64,000 nucleotides of DNA from DASXRC01 sp036506495 (GTDB taxonomy: Bacteria; Actinomycetota; Actinomycetes; Mycobacteriales; Micromonosporaceae). Numbering within the stretch: the stretch's first letter is position 1; each line of letters starts with the position of its first letter. This document shows positions 34,556 to 43,399 of the stretch, in pieces. The notes under the pieces are model-generated. The model was not told the origin of the DNA. It saw only the letters and a list, made by a program, of their open reading frames with translations, and did not search any database. Location: positions 1 through 64,000 of the forward strand of contig DASXRQ010000130.1 in the NCBI GenBank assembly GCA_036506495.1. The letters run 5' to 3'. Position numbers and translations under genes: made by a program.

Positions 34556-34897
34556 GTGGATGAAGTGATGAGCCGTGCTCTGGCGGCAGGAGCCCGCGCA
34601 TTCGCAGACGTGCTCGATCAGGAACTGCAGCCACAGTCCGTCCGAGCCCCGGACAAGCCCGTTGCTGGAAGCGCGGACAGCATGTACGAGGTTCTCAGCT
34701 CGGTGGCGCGCATCAACGACAACGAGCGCCGAGGTGTAACGGACGACGAGAGCCGGAGCATCTCCGCGCGTGCCGGCATGGACAACCGTGGAATGGCTGG
34801 CTACTACAACGCGGGTCTGCTCGTCATGCGACCGGACGGAAGATGGATCACGGACGTCGGCCGTGAGCGGCTTGGTCGACTGCACGGACACGACTGA
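34556..34897 (+). CDS. Hypothetical protein, possible winged-helix fold
   Basis: 113 residues from GTG 34556; GGGGTGG is 6-7 nt upstream. MYEVLSSVARINDNERRGVT with ISARAGMDNRGMAGYYNAGLL and RPDGRWITDVGRERLGRL resembles a small winged-helix domain, with the last segment as the wing. No specific family is recognised. It lies between the PIN module and the recombinase stub and may be cargo of the former element. Confidence 0.55.
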   Translation: MDEVMSRALAAGARAFADVLDQELQPQSVRAPDKPVAGSADSMYEVLSSVARINDNERRGVTDDESRSISARAGMDNRGMAGYYNAGLLVMRPDGRWITDVGRERLGRLHGHD

Positions 34898-34950
34898 GTG
34901 TCGAGCTGCTTGCGCCGACCTCACGGGGGACGGCCTCGGTCGCCCAGCCC

Positions 34951-35187
34951 ACAAGCCATCCAGCACTGCGCGACCACCTCGCCGACGTACTCGACCACGG
35001 CACACCCGGCCAACGCAAAGCCGTCATTGAAACCCACGTCTCCGAGATCAAGATCGAGGGAAACCGGCTCATCCCGATCTTCCGCGTGCCCATCAACGAT
35101 GGGCGGACCGACGAGACGGCCAACCCAACCGCTACAGCATTTCGCGCACAAGCGCGGGTTGTGGGCCGCCAGGGACTCGAACCCTGA
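34951..35187 (+). pseudogene. C-terminal remnant of a large serine recombinase next to tRNA-Lys
   Basis: One frame without any start codon reads ALRDHLADVLDHGTPGQRKA, then VIETHVSEIKIEGNRLIPIF and RVPI. This matches the extreme C-terminus of large serine recombinases (the segment after the zinc ribbon and coiled coil). The catalytic N-terminal domain and Ser are gone. The frame runs on through ARVVGRQGLEP into the antisense strand of tRNA-Lys and stops at 35185-35187. An integrase ending in the attachment site is the normal layout of tRNA-targeted elements. Confidence 0.6.
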
Positions 35188-35234
35188 ACCAACGGATTAA
35201 AAGTCCGCTGCTCTGCCAGTTGAGCTAGCGGCCC
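35162..35234 (-). tRNA. tRNA-Lys (TTT)
   Basis: Acceptor GGGCCGC/GCGGCCC, D-arm GCTCAACTGGCA, anticodon loop CTTTTAA (anticodon TTT), T-arm GGGTTCGAGTCCC; CCA is not encoded. Its 3' end abuts the recombinase remnant, so it is the probable attachment site of the 31.5-35.2 kb island. Confidence 0.95.
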
Positions 35235-35289
35235 GTTGCCGAACAGGCTACCCGCCGCCGGCCGACCGGACGCGTCGCGCGCCGACCGT

Positions 35290-35367
35290 CGATCAAGGCC
35301 ATCCGCGTCGATCATGGGCTAGCTGCCGTGATTCGATCACGTTTCAACGACGACAAGCCCATGATCG
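35290..35367. repeat. Palindromic intergenic repeat, copy B (CGATCATGG family)
   Basis: A 59-bp imperfect palindrome (35309-35367) with arms CGATCATGG and CCATGATCG is preceded at 19-bp spacing by CGATCAAGG. Length and spacing are identical to copy A at 11957-12034. Its right half forms the last codons of the LuxR regulator gene. Confidence 0.75.
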
Positions 35368-37605
35368 ACGGAATGGAGGGCATCGACGGCCACTCGGTGG
35401 CGGACCGCCCAGAGCGCCGCCTCGGTCCGCGACGCGGATCGCGTCTTCCGAAGCAGGTTCGACACATGGACGCCCACCGTCCGGATCGAGATGCCCAGCG
35501 ACCGGGCGACCTGTTTGTTTGGACATGCCGGCGGCGAGGCAGGCGAGCACCTCGACCTCCCGCGCGGTGAGCTCGGCGCCGGCCGCACCGGCCGCGAGCG
35601 ACGTCTGCAGCTCGGCGACCCGTTCGCGGAGCGCGCCCGGCCAGCGGTCGAGCAGTCCCGCGGCGAGCTCCGCGTGCGAGCGCGCCTCCGACGTTCGGCC
35701 GAGACGCGCCAAACTATGGGCGACGGTCAGGTGGGTGTCCGCGTCCAGCCAGGCCGCAACCGGGCGCCCCTCGAAACCGGAGACGCCGGCCGCGACCGCG
35801 GCGTGGTCCCGACCCGCCACCGCCAGCAGGGCACACCGCAGCTGAGCGTCCCCCCGCGCCGGGCGACCGTGCGACCCGAGCCGCTCGCGGTGGAGCGCAC
35901 GCACGGCCTGCCACGGCGCGCCAGCGGCCAGCGCCCGCCGCGCCGCCTCCAGGAATGGGCCCCGATCCAGCCGGTCGTACGCGGCGGGGACACGCGAGGC
36001 GTACTCCTCGATGGGCTGGCCGAGCGCGACGCGCAACAGCGCGGCGGCCGCGATCGCCGGCGTCGCCTCCGCCCGCTCGGCGTCCTCGTCGGCGCGGTCG
36101 GCGAGGACCGACGCCGCCGTCCGGTCGCCGGCCTCGACCGCGAGCGCTCCGGCCGCCGCGGCCAGCACCGCGCGCAACGCGGGGTCCGGCTCCAGCGGCA
36201 GGCGCGCTGTCGCCAGCTCCCGGGCGCGGGCGGCGTTGCCGATGCGTTGTGCGAGCCGTACGCCGGCGACGATCGTCCGGCCGGCGTCGTGTTCGAGGCC
36301 GAACCGCGTGGCGGTCGCCACCGCCTCGTCGAACGCGTACCAGGCCGCGGACTCGTCCAGGTGGTGCAGGTGCCGCGTGACGAGGCAGTCGACGGCCCGC
36401 CCGAGCGTGGCGAGGTCGCGTCGCTCGGCCGCGGTGCGCCGAGCGGTCCGCAGCAGCGCAAGACCGGGCTCCGGCTCACCTAGCTCGGCGAGCGCGCCCG
36501 CTAGCGTCACCGACGCGGCCGCCGAAACGGACGGGTCGACGTCCGGCACCGCGAGCGCCTCTCGCGCGGTCCGTGCCGCGTCGCCGGTCCGGCCGTCGTC
36601 GAGCTCCGCCTCGGCGCGCGCCGCGAGGTACCGCGCCCAGTCGGCGCCACCCTCCGCGTGCGCCTCGGCCAAGAGGTCGCGGGCGGCCACGAGCTCGGCC
36701 GCGCACTCGTCGCCGCGGTTCAGCCGCCTGGCGACCACCGCCAGTTCGCGGTGCGCGGCCGCTCGGTCCAGCGGATCGTCGGCCGGAGTCAGGGCGAGCC
36801 AGCCGGTCGCGTACGAACCGGCCTCCTCGAACCGGGCGGCCGCTATGGCGGCGGTGACACCGGTACGCACCAGCGGCAGCACGGCCTCGCCGGTCCGCAG
36901 GCCGACGCGTACCGCATGAAGAGCCGTCTCCGGCAGGCCGGCGTCCAGGTGGGCGCGCGCGGCCCGCAGCGATGCGGAGTCCGCCGTCTCCGGCCCGGTC
37001 GGGAGCGGCGTCAGCCGTTGGCGGATCGCACCTCGCGTGCCCTCGAGCCGGGTCAGTGCCTCGCCGACGAGCCCCGGGTTGACCGCGTCCTCCGGCGGCC
37101 GGCTCGCCACGACAACCAACGCCGGCAGTCCGGGTGCCGTGGTCAGTTCCGCGATCAGGTTGAGGCTGGCCGCGTCGAGCGCGTGCAGGTCCTCTACCAC
37201 GATCACGGTCGGGCCGTTCCCGGCGAGCGCCCGGACGGTACGCACGGCGAGCCGGAGCAGCGCGTCCGGCGCGTAGCGCCGGGCCGGCGACCCGGGCTCC
37301 TGCGCGAGCCAGGCGAGCGCGTCACGCGGGATCGGCAGGTCCACAGTGTCCTGTCCGCTGAGCAGCGCGGCCAGCCAGTCGTACGGCGCCGGCGAGTGCA
37401 GCCGCGCGCGCCCGAACAGCACCGCGGCGGGGCGCGGGTCGAACGTCTCCAGCGCGGTGGAGACGAGCAGGCTCTTGCCGGCGCGGGCGGGTCCGGTGAC
37501 TACCGCGGTGTGCGGCCCGGCGGCCGGGTTCGTGACCACCCGTGACCAGGTGAGCACGAGCTCACTGAGCTCTTCCGCTCGACCGATCAGAGGCACGGGC
37601 AACAT
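35337..37605 (-). CDS. Large ATP-binding LuxR family regulator (LAL/MalT-like); frameshift before the HTH
   Basis: The N-terminal STAND-type ATPase has Walker A VVTGPARAGKSLLVSTALE (about residue 40) and Walker B TVIVVEDLHALDAASLN. A long alanine-rich TPR-like helical region follows, then the linker LTAREVEVLACLAAGMS. Just after it the frame breaks at about 35510-35525 (AAACAAACA, one extra base). The next frame supplies the HTH: NKQVARSLGISIRTVGVHVS, then NLLRKTRSASRTEAALWAVR. The 2269-nt span is exactly one base over 756 codons. Without a frame change the product lacks DNA binding. This is a real mutation, a sequencing error or slippage on the A-rich run. Confidence 0.85.
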
Positions 37606-37667
37606 CGCTTCACGATACGTACTACTGCCTAGAGACGAATCGGCCGGCGCTTGGCATGCTCCCTACC

Positions 37668-38408
37668 ATGATGGTCCTGCGCATCGCGGCGGTCAGTGAT
37701 CGAGGCCTGTCCCGGGAGATCAACGAGGACGCGGTCCACGCCGGTGACAACCTGATCGCGGTGGCCGACGGCATGGGCGGACTGCCGGCCGGCGAGGTCG
37801 CGAGTGAGATCGCGATCCGGTCCCTCGCCGCGCTCGAGAAGGAGTCGGCGGACGCGTCGGGCAAGCCGATCGAGGTGCTCCGGGCTGCGGTCGAGCGGGC
37901 CAACCGCCAGATCGGCGAGGTGGTCGATGCCGACCCGTCGCTGGCCGGCATGGGCACGACCATGACCGCGATGCTGCTGAGCGGCGACCGCATCGCGCTG
38001 GTGCACGTCGGCGACTCCCGCGCGTACCGCTTCCGCGCCGGCGTACTCACGCAGCTCACCAAGGACGACACGTTCGTGCAGTCGCTCGTGGACAAGGGAG
38101 CCATCACCGCGGAGGAGGCGCGGCGGCACCCGCAGCGCTCGCTCGTCACGCAGGCGGTGCAGGGTCGGGAGCTGAGTCCGCTCTTCGTCGAGCTGAAGCC
38201 TCGCGACGGCGATCGCTACCTGCTGTGCAGCGACGGGTTGAGCGACTTCGTCGATGAGGCGGCGATCGCGGAGGCCCTGGATCGGTATGCGGATCCGCAC
38301 AAGTGCGCGGAGCGCCTGATCGAGCTCGCGCTGGGTGCCGGCGGACCCGACAACGTCAGCGCGATCGTGGCGGACGCGGTCGTCGGGCCGTCGGCGCCGC
38401 AGCGGTGA
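37668..38408 (+). CDS. PP2C-family serine/threonine protein phosphatase
   Basis: 246 residues. The PP2C motifs are RGLSREINEDAV, IAVADGMGGLPAG (metal Asp), GMGTTMTAMLLSGD, LVHVGDSRAYRFR, LLCSDGLSDFVD and GGPDNVSAIVAD. It is a stand-alone catalytic domain without membrane anchor, like the small PstP-type enzymes but lacking the extracellular part. ATG 37668 and 37671 are both possible. No Ser/Thr kinase is adjacent. It is divergent from the LuxR regulator gene. Confidence 0.93.
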   Translation: MMVLRIAAVSDRGLSREINEDAVHAGDNLIAVADGMGGLPAGEVASEIAIRSLAALEKESADASGKPIEVLRAAVERANRQIGEVVDADPSLAGMGTTMTAMLLSGDRIALVHVGDSRAYRFRAGVLTQLTKDDTFVQSLVDKGAITAEEARRHPQRSLVTQAVQGRELSPLFVELKPRDGDRYLLCSDGLSDFVDEAAIAEALDRYADPHKCAERLIELALGAGGPDNVSAIVADAVVGPSAPQR

Positions 38409-38411
38409 CGG

Positions 38412-38630
38412 TCAGCCGGACAGCTCACGCCACTCATCCGGTTCCACGAGAAGCGCCCGGATGACGTCGTACGCGTCGTCCTCGTTGCCGAACTCGAAGA
38501 ACCGCGATGCGCCCTCGGCGCCGCCCGCGCGCTGCTCGACGAACCACTGGTCCCCGTCCGTACGCAGGTAGACGTCCTTGCGTGCGAGCCGCCCCCAGCT
38601 GCCGTTCCACCAGTGTTTGCGCTGCTCCAC
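38412..38630 (-). CDS. Small conserved-looking hypothetical protein
   Basis: 72 residues. WWNGSWGRLARKDVYLRTDG with QWFVEQRAGG and SRFFEFGNEDDAYDVIRALL suggests a compact alpha/beta domain rich in Trp near the N-terminus. Similar small proteins are common in actinobacteria and unassigned. It is convergent with the phosphatase gene (3-bp gap). Confidence 0.75.
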   Translation of the reverse strand: MEQRKHWWNGSWGRLARKDVYLRTDGDQWFVEQRAGGAEGASRFFEFGNEDDAYDVIRALLVEPDEWRELSG

Positions 38631-38665
38631 CCGAACACTTTATCGAACATGCGTTCGACGGTCTG

Positions 38666-39340
38666 CTACGGGGTGGCCGTCGCCTCGGCGGCGGCGACCG
38701 CCCCACGAGCCGGCTCGCGGTTGGCGAGGGCACGCCAGAGGCGTACCCCGATAGTGAACGTGATCAAGAACAGTACGAGCTCGGCAATCGGGAGGACATA
38801 TCCGGCGCTGACCCCCTCCGGCAGGAGCCGGCCGCCGAGGTAGCCGAGGAGGGTCTCGTAGCTTGCCCAGGTTCCGGCGATGCCGAGCTGGACGACGGCG
38901 TACCGCCGGCGGGAGAACGCGAACCGGCCAGCGGCGAGCGCGCCCGCGGTTCGCCCGCCCGGGATCAGCCGGCACATCACGAGCAGCGCGCTGGGGTGGC
39001 CCTCGAACAGCTCCGGCCAGCTGCGGTTGATCCGCGCGCGTAGCGCGGCCCATCGGCGCAACGACGCCGATGCCGGTGGCCGTCGATGCGTGCCGGTGGG
39101 CCGGATCCGTAGGAACCGGCGCCCGACGTGGTAGCAGACGAAGTCGCCGGTCCAGGCGCCGGCGAACCCGGCCACGAACACCAGCGGCAGGTAGAGCTGG
39201 CCGCTCACCGCGAGCGCGCCGGCGGCGATGATGGTTCCATCGGCCGGCAGCACGGGCAGGAAGACGTCGAGCGCCGCCATCGCGAACACCATGAGGTACG
39301 CGAGGACGGCCACCGCGGGCAGCTCGACCCCGAAGATCAT
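38666..39340 (-). CDS. DedA family (SNARE-associated) membrane protein
   Basis: 224 residues from ATG 39340, with GGGGGCG 8 nt upstream; the frame is open to a TTG at 39370. It has five or so hydrophobic segments. The DedA domain shows LPADGTIIAAGALAVSGQLY, FAGAWTGDFVCYHVGRRF, CRLIPGGRTAGALAAGRFAF with the conserved Arg-x-x-Pro-Gly-Gly-Arg, and LGIAGTWASYETLLGYLGG. DedA proteins act in membrane homeostasis and probably move lipid carriers. Confidence 0.92.
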   Translation of the reverse strand: MIFGVELPAVAVLAYLMVFAMAALDVFLPVLPADGTIIAAGALAVSGQLYLPLVFVAGFAGAWTGDFVCYHVGRRFLRIRPTGTHRRPPASASLRRWAALRARINRSWPELFEGHPSALLVMCRLIPGGRTAGALAAGRFAFSRRRYAVVQLGIAGTWASYETLLGYLGGRLLPEGVSAGYVLPIAELVLFLITFTIGVRLWRALANREPARGAVAAAEATATP

Positions 39341-39498
39341 GGTGTTCGCCCCCCGCCCGCGCGAATTCAACTGCTGTTGAGATACGGTACGCCGGGCGTG
39401 AGCCGCAGCGGAATCGCGTTTCCTGTGAGCCCGCCCACGTGAGTGAACTCTGCCGTGGCTGTGACCTGGCTGAGAGATCGTCCGAAGTGGACGGTCTC

Positions 39499-39936
39499 TC
39501 AGCTCTCGGCCGGCTGCTGATCCTGCCTGACGGTGCGGGCCTGCTGGGGTACCCGGCCGGCGACCAGCGCATCGCGGATCTCGGTGAGCAGCTGGACCTC
39601 CTCGCTCGGCGCCTCCGGCGGCGGCACCTCACCTCGCCGGCGCCGCTCGGCCAGCTTGTTCATGGGGAGCACGACGAGGAAAAACAGCGCGGCGGCGGTG
39701 AGCCCGAACGTGATGACCGCGGTGATGAAAGCACCCCATGCGACCGGGTTCCTCGTGCCGAGGCTGAACGAGGCATCCGCGGTGCCGCCGAGCTTGCCGA
39801 ACAGGTTGATCAACGGCTTCAGGAACGACGCCGTGAACTGCGTCACCAGGCCGGTGAACGCGGCGCCGATGACGATGCCGACCGCCAGGTCGACGACATT
39901 GCCACGCATGATGAAGTCGCGGAACCCCCTGATCAT
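39499..39936 (-). CDS. mscL: Large-conductance mechanosensitive channel MscL
   Basis: 145 residues from ATG 39936, with GGAG 5 nt upstream. MIRGFRDFIMRGNVVDLAVG is the classic N-terminal amphipathic helix and TM1, AAFTGLVTQFTASFLKPLI follows, and FGLTAAALFFLVVLPMNKLA is TM2. The C-terminal helix EEVQLLTEIRDALV ends the family domain, with a short tail. It opens on hypo-osmotic shock to release solutes. Confidence 0.96.
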   Translation of the reverse strand: MIRGFRDFIMRGNVVDLAVGIVIGAAFTGLVTQFTASFLKPLINLFGKLGGTADASFSLGTRNPVAWGAFITAVITFGLTAAALFFLVVLPMNKLAERRRRGEVPPPEAPSEEVQLLTEIRDALVAGRVPQQARTVRQDQQPAES

Positions 39937-39986
39937 CTGCACTCCAAACCGGTGGGGGGACGGATCGAACCCACCGTAATCAAGGA

Positions 39987-40649
39987 TCAGTGCGACGGCT
40001 CGAGAAACGCCCCGGCCTCCGCGGCCGCGCGGGCGGGATCGGCATCCCGGATCGCCTGGATCAGTCGAGAGTGGTCGACATACCGCTCCGGGGTGAGCTC
40101 GGTGCCGATCGCGCCGGCGAGGCTGGCGCGCAGCGCCGCGCCGAACGACGCGTACAGCTCGGCGAGCATCCGGTTGTGCGCCGCCGCCACGATCGTCGTG
40201 TGCAGGACCGCGTCGGCCTCGATGAACTCGGCGGCCCGGCCCGATCGCCACGCGACCTCCCGGTCTGCGAGCGCGCCGTCGAGGGCGGCGAGGTCTGCGG
40301 TCGTACGCCGGAGAGCCGCGAGCCGAGCGGCCTCGACCTCGAACGCGCGCCGCACCTCGACCGCCTCGGCCTGTTCCGCCCCGGCCAGCCGTCTCGCCAC
40401 CGCACCGGCGAACTCGTCGGTGCCGGTGACGTAGGTGCCGGAGCCCTGCCGGCACTCGAGGATCCCGGCGTGCACGAGCGCGCGTACCGCCTCGCGGACC
40501 GTGTTGCGCCCGACGCCGAACGCCCGGGCGAGCTGGGGTTCGGTCGGGATCCGTCCGCCGACCGGCCACTCGCCCGAGGTGATCTGCGCGCGCAGTTGCT
40601 CGATGACTTGAGGAACGAGCGTCTGCCGCGCGGGCACCCGCAGTGTCAC
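39987..40649 (-). CDS. GntR family regulator, FadR subfamily
   Basis: 220 residues. Winged helix: QLRAQITSGEWPVGGRIPTE, then LARAFGVGRNTVREAVRALVHAGI. The FCD ligand domain (RRAFEVEAARLAALRR, DAVLHTTIVAAAHNRMLAELY and DHSRLIQAIRDADPARAAAE) has the Asp/His metal-binding residues. It is divergent from the cyanate-transporter-like gene across 49 bp; it probably controls that gene and itself. Confidence 0.93.
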   Translation of the reverse strand: MTLRVPARQTLVPQVIEQLRAQITSGEWPVGGRIPTEPQLARAFGVGRNTVREAVRALVHAGILECRQGSGTYVTGTDEFAGAVARRLAGAEQAEAVEVRRAFEVEAARLAALRRTTADLAALDGALADREVAWRSGRAAEFIEADAVLHTTIVAAAHNRMLAELYASFGAALRASLAGAIGTELTPERYVDHSRLIQAIRDADPARAAAEAGAFLEPSH

Positions 40650-40685
40650 TTTTCACACCGCCCTTGCGAATTCATCCCATGATTC

Positions 40686-40691
40686 TACGAT
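40686..40691 (+). promoter_or_regulatory. -10 element (TACGAT) of the CynX-like gene with a nearby inverted repeat
   Basis: TACGAT ends 7 nt before ATG 40699 (leaderless). The flanks CATCC...GGATG form an inverted repeat that brackets the -10 and may be the GntR operator. Confidence 0.45.
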
Positions 40692-40698
40692 CGGATGT

Positions 40699-42027
40699 AT
40701 GCCGCCGCCATCAGCCACGCTCGCCGTGGAGTCATCGCACATGGCCGCAGCGACGCGGCGGCGGTCGTGGGTCGGATCGAGCACGCTGGTGTTGGTCGGC
40801 ATCCTGCTGGTGGCGGTGAACCTGCGGGCTGCGATCACCAGCCTCGGTGCGCTCCTGGAAGAGGTGCGCGGTGGCCTGCACGTCTCCGGCGCCCTCGCCG
40901 GAGTCATCACGACGCTTCCCGCGGTCGCCTTCGCGGCCTTCGGCGGGCTCACCCCGTGGCTGACCCGGCGATTCCCGGCCGCGCGGCTACTGGCCGGCAC
41001 GATGGTGCTGCTCGCGGTCGGCCAGGCGCTGCGGGTGGCCACCGACTCATCGGCGATCTTCATCGCGACCAGCGTGCTCGCCCTCGGCGGGATCGCGGTC
41101 GCCAACGTCCTGCTGCCCGGGCTGGTCAAGCAGCACTTTCCCGACCGTGTTGGGCTGGTCACCGGCGTGTACACGATGTCGATGATCGCCGGCGCGTCGC
41201 TCGCGGCCGCGACCGCCGTGCCGATAGCCCATGCGGCCGGGACCTGGCGCGCCGGGCTCGGCGTATGGGCACTGCTTGCGGTCGTGGCGACCCTGCCCTG
41301 GGTGCCCGGGGCTCTGCGGCGTACCACTGCGGCTCGGGCAATAACGACCGCGGCCGAGCCGGGCGACGGTGGCCGGGCCCGGATCACGCCGGCCCGCACC
41401 CGCCTCGGGTGGGCGCTGGCCCTTTACTTCGGCACGCAGTCGCTGAGCGGGTATGCCCTGATGGGCTGGCTCGCGCAGCTATTCCGCGACGCGGGGTACT
41501 CGCCGGCGACCGCGGGGCTGCTACTGGCCGCCGTCACCGCCATCGGCATACCGGTGGCGCTGTTGATGCCGACCATCGCGTCGCGTCGGGCGAACATGCG
41601 GCCGCTCGTGCTCGCGTTGTCGGCGGCGATGGCCGTGGGATACCTGGGCCTCGCGGTGGCGCCGCACACAGGCGCGGTGTTCTGGGTGGTGGCCAGTGCG
41701 CTCGGCCAGGGCGCGTTCCCGCTCGCTCTCACCATGATCGGGATGCGGGCCCGCACCTCGCGCGGCACGGTCGCGCTCTCCGCGTTCGCCCAGAGCACTG
41801 GCTACGTCATCGGCGCGCTCGGACCGCTGGTGGTCGGCCTGCTGTACGAGGCGAGTGCTGGGTGGTGGCTGCCGATCGGCTTCCTGCTGGCGGCGCTCGC
41901 CGTGCAGACGGCCGCCGGGTTGGCCGCGGCCCGGCCGCGATTCGTCGAGGACGCGGTCGGCCGTCAGTCGGCCGAGACCGGGTGCGACGCCTCGTCGCCG
42001 GCGACCGCCTCGGCCACCGTTGGGTAG
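40699..42027 (+). CDS. MFS transporter of the CynX/NimT (cyanate/nitroimidazole) family
   Basis: 442 residues, twelve spans. LLVAVNLRAAITSLGALLEEV is the CynX family start, and GIAVANVLLPGLVKQHFPDR, GVYTMSMIAGASLAA and FGTQSLSGYALMGWLAQLFRDAGYSPATAGLLL match it throughout. The real substrate of most members is unknown. It is divergent from the GntR gene. The last 21 codons overlap the convergent STAS gene (64 bp), so the C-terminal tail DASSPATASATVG is probably non-functional. Confidence 0.92.
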   Translation: MPPPSATLAVESSHMAAATRRRSWVGSSTLVLVGILLVAVNLRAAITSLGALLEEVRGGLHVSGALAGVITTLPAVAFAAFGGLTPWLTRRFPAARLLAGTMVLLAVGQALRVATDSSAIFIATSVLALGGIAVANVLLPGLVKQHFPDRVGLVTGVYTMSMIAGASLAAATAVPIAHAAGTWRAGLGVWALLAVVATLPWVPGALRRTTAARAITTAAEPGDGGRARITPARTRLGWALALYFGTQSLSGYALMGWLAQLFRDAGYSPATAGLLLAAVTAIGIPVALLMPTIASRRANMRPLVLALSAAMAVGYLGLAVAPHTGAVFWVVASALGQGAFPLALTMIGMRARTSRGTVALSAFAQSTGYVIGALGPLVVGLLYEASAGWWLPIGFLLAALAVQTAAGLAAARPRFVEDAVGRQSAETGCDASSPATASATVG

Positions 42028-42329
42028 GTCCGCAGCACGTCGACCAGCCCGCTGACCTCGAGGATGCGGAGCACGCCGCGCTGAGGAGCGGCCAGCCGGA
42101 CCAGGCCGTCCACCGCGTCGCAGTTGTTCTTGGCGCGGACGAACACGGATAGTCCGGTCGAGTCGCAGAACGAGACGTCGGCGAGATCGAACACGAGCCG
42201 GTTCTGTCCCCGCTCGAGCAGCTCCGTCAGGTGCTGCTGGAGCAACGGCGCCGTGGCCATGTCCAGCTCCCCGGCCACGGAGATCACGGCCATGCCGCGC
42301 TGTGCTTGCGTACTCACCGTCAACGACAT
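41964..42329 (-). CDS. STAS domain anti-sigma factor antagonist
   Basis: 121 residues. MAVISVAGELDMATAPLLQQ, FDLADVSFCDSTGLSVFVRA and LRILEVSGLVDVLRTYPTVA follow the SpoIIAA/RsbV fold. DSTGL carries the phosphorylatable Ser. When dephosphorylated such proteins bind an anti-sigma kinase and release a sigma factor. The genes for its partners are not adjacent. It overlaps the CynX-like gene tail to tail. Confidence 0.93.
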   Translation of the reverse strand: MSLTVSTQAQRGMAVISVAGELDMATAPLLQQHLTELLERGQNRLVFDLADVSFCDSTGLSVFVRAKNNCDAVDGLVRLAAPQRGVLRILEVSGLVDVLRTYPTVAEAVAGDEASHPVSAD

Positions 42330-42448
42330 CTGGCGACCTCCCGCCCCGAACCGTACCCCACGGCGCGCCGCGCCCGCAGAGTGACGGGGAGCGAGGACGA
42401 CATCGCCGTCGTCGCTAGCGGCGCGGCGGCCGTGACAGGATCGGGCGG

Positions 42449-43399
42449 ATGGAGCTGGTCACGCTCGACGCGATCCGGCGCGCGGCGAAGCACCTCGCGG
42501 GCGTCGTCGTGCGTACGCCGCTGCTGTCGTTCCCGGCCGAGGACGGGCTCTGGCTGAAGCCGGAGAACCTGCAACCGGTCGGCGCGTTCAAGCTGCGCGG
42601 CGCGTACAACGCGGTGGCGTGCCTGCCCGACTCGGTGCGGGCGCGCGGGGTGCTGACGCACTCATCCGGCAACCACGGGCAGGCGTTGGCGTACGCTGCG
42701 CGCGCGTTCGGGGTCCCGTGCGTCGTGGTCATGCCGGACGTGGCGCCCGCCGTGAAGGTCGCCGCGACCCGGGCGTCCGGAGCGGAGATCGTGTTCGTGC
42801 CGCCGGCCGACCGGACGCGTGTGGCCGAGGCGCTCGCCACGGAGCGCGGGATGACCGTCGTGCCGCCGTACGACCATAGGGACGTGATCGCCGGTCAGGG
42901 CACCGTCGGGCTCGAGATCGTCGAGGATATGCCGGACGTCGACGTGGTGCTGGTGCCGGTCGGCGGCGGCGGGCTCGCCTCGGGCGTGGCGACCGCGGTG
43001 AAGGCACTCCGTCCCGCGGCCCGAGTCATCGGCGTGGAGCCCGAGCTCGCCGCCGACGCCAAGGAGTCGCTCGCCGCCGGCCGGCTTCTGACCTGGCCCG
43101 TCGAGCGGAGCTACCGGACGATGGCCGACGGCGTGCGGGTCAACCTCTCCGAGCTGACATTCGCTCACCTGCGCGAGCGGCTCGACGCGGTCGTGACCGT
43201 GTCCGAGCAGGAGATCGCGAGCGCGGTCGGCCGGCTCGTGCGCGGTGGGCGGATCGTGGTCGAGCCGAGCGGCGCGGTGGCGGCCGCGGCCCGACTGTTC
43301 CACCGCGCCGAGCTGCCCGCCGGGCGTACCGTCGCGGTCGTCAGCGGCGGCAACATCGACCCCGTGGTGCTGGCCGAGCTGGTCGCGGCGGACGACTAG
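42449..43399 (+). CDS. Threonine/serine dehydratase-like PLP enzyme (fold type II)
   Basis: 316 residues. The PLP lysine is in VGAFKLRGAYNAVA. SSGNHGQALAYAARAFGVP binds the substrate carboxylate, and PVGGGGLASGVATAVK binds the phosphate. It lacks the regulatory ACT domain of biosynthetic IlvA, so it is a catabolic threonine or serine deaminase or a serine racemase-like enzyme. The stop shares the CTAG palindrome with the stop of the convergent oligopeptidase gene. Confidence 0.93.
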   Translation: MELVTLDAIRRAAKHLAGVVVRTPLLSFPAEDGLWLKPENLQPVGAFKLRGAYNAVACLPDSVRARGVLTHSSGNHGQALAYAARAFGVPCVVVMPDVAPAVKVAATRASGAEIVFVPPADRTRVAEALATERGMTVVPPYDHRDVIAGQGTVGLEIVEDMPDVDVVLVPVGGGGLASGVATAVKALRPAARVIGVEPELAADAKESLAAGRLLTWPVERSYRTMADGVRVNLSELTFAHLRERLDAVVTVSEQEIASAVGRLVRGGRIVVEPSGAVAAAARLFHRAELPAGRTVAVVSGGNIDPVVLAELVAADD

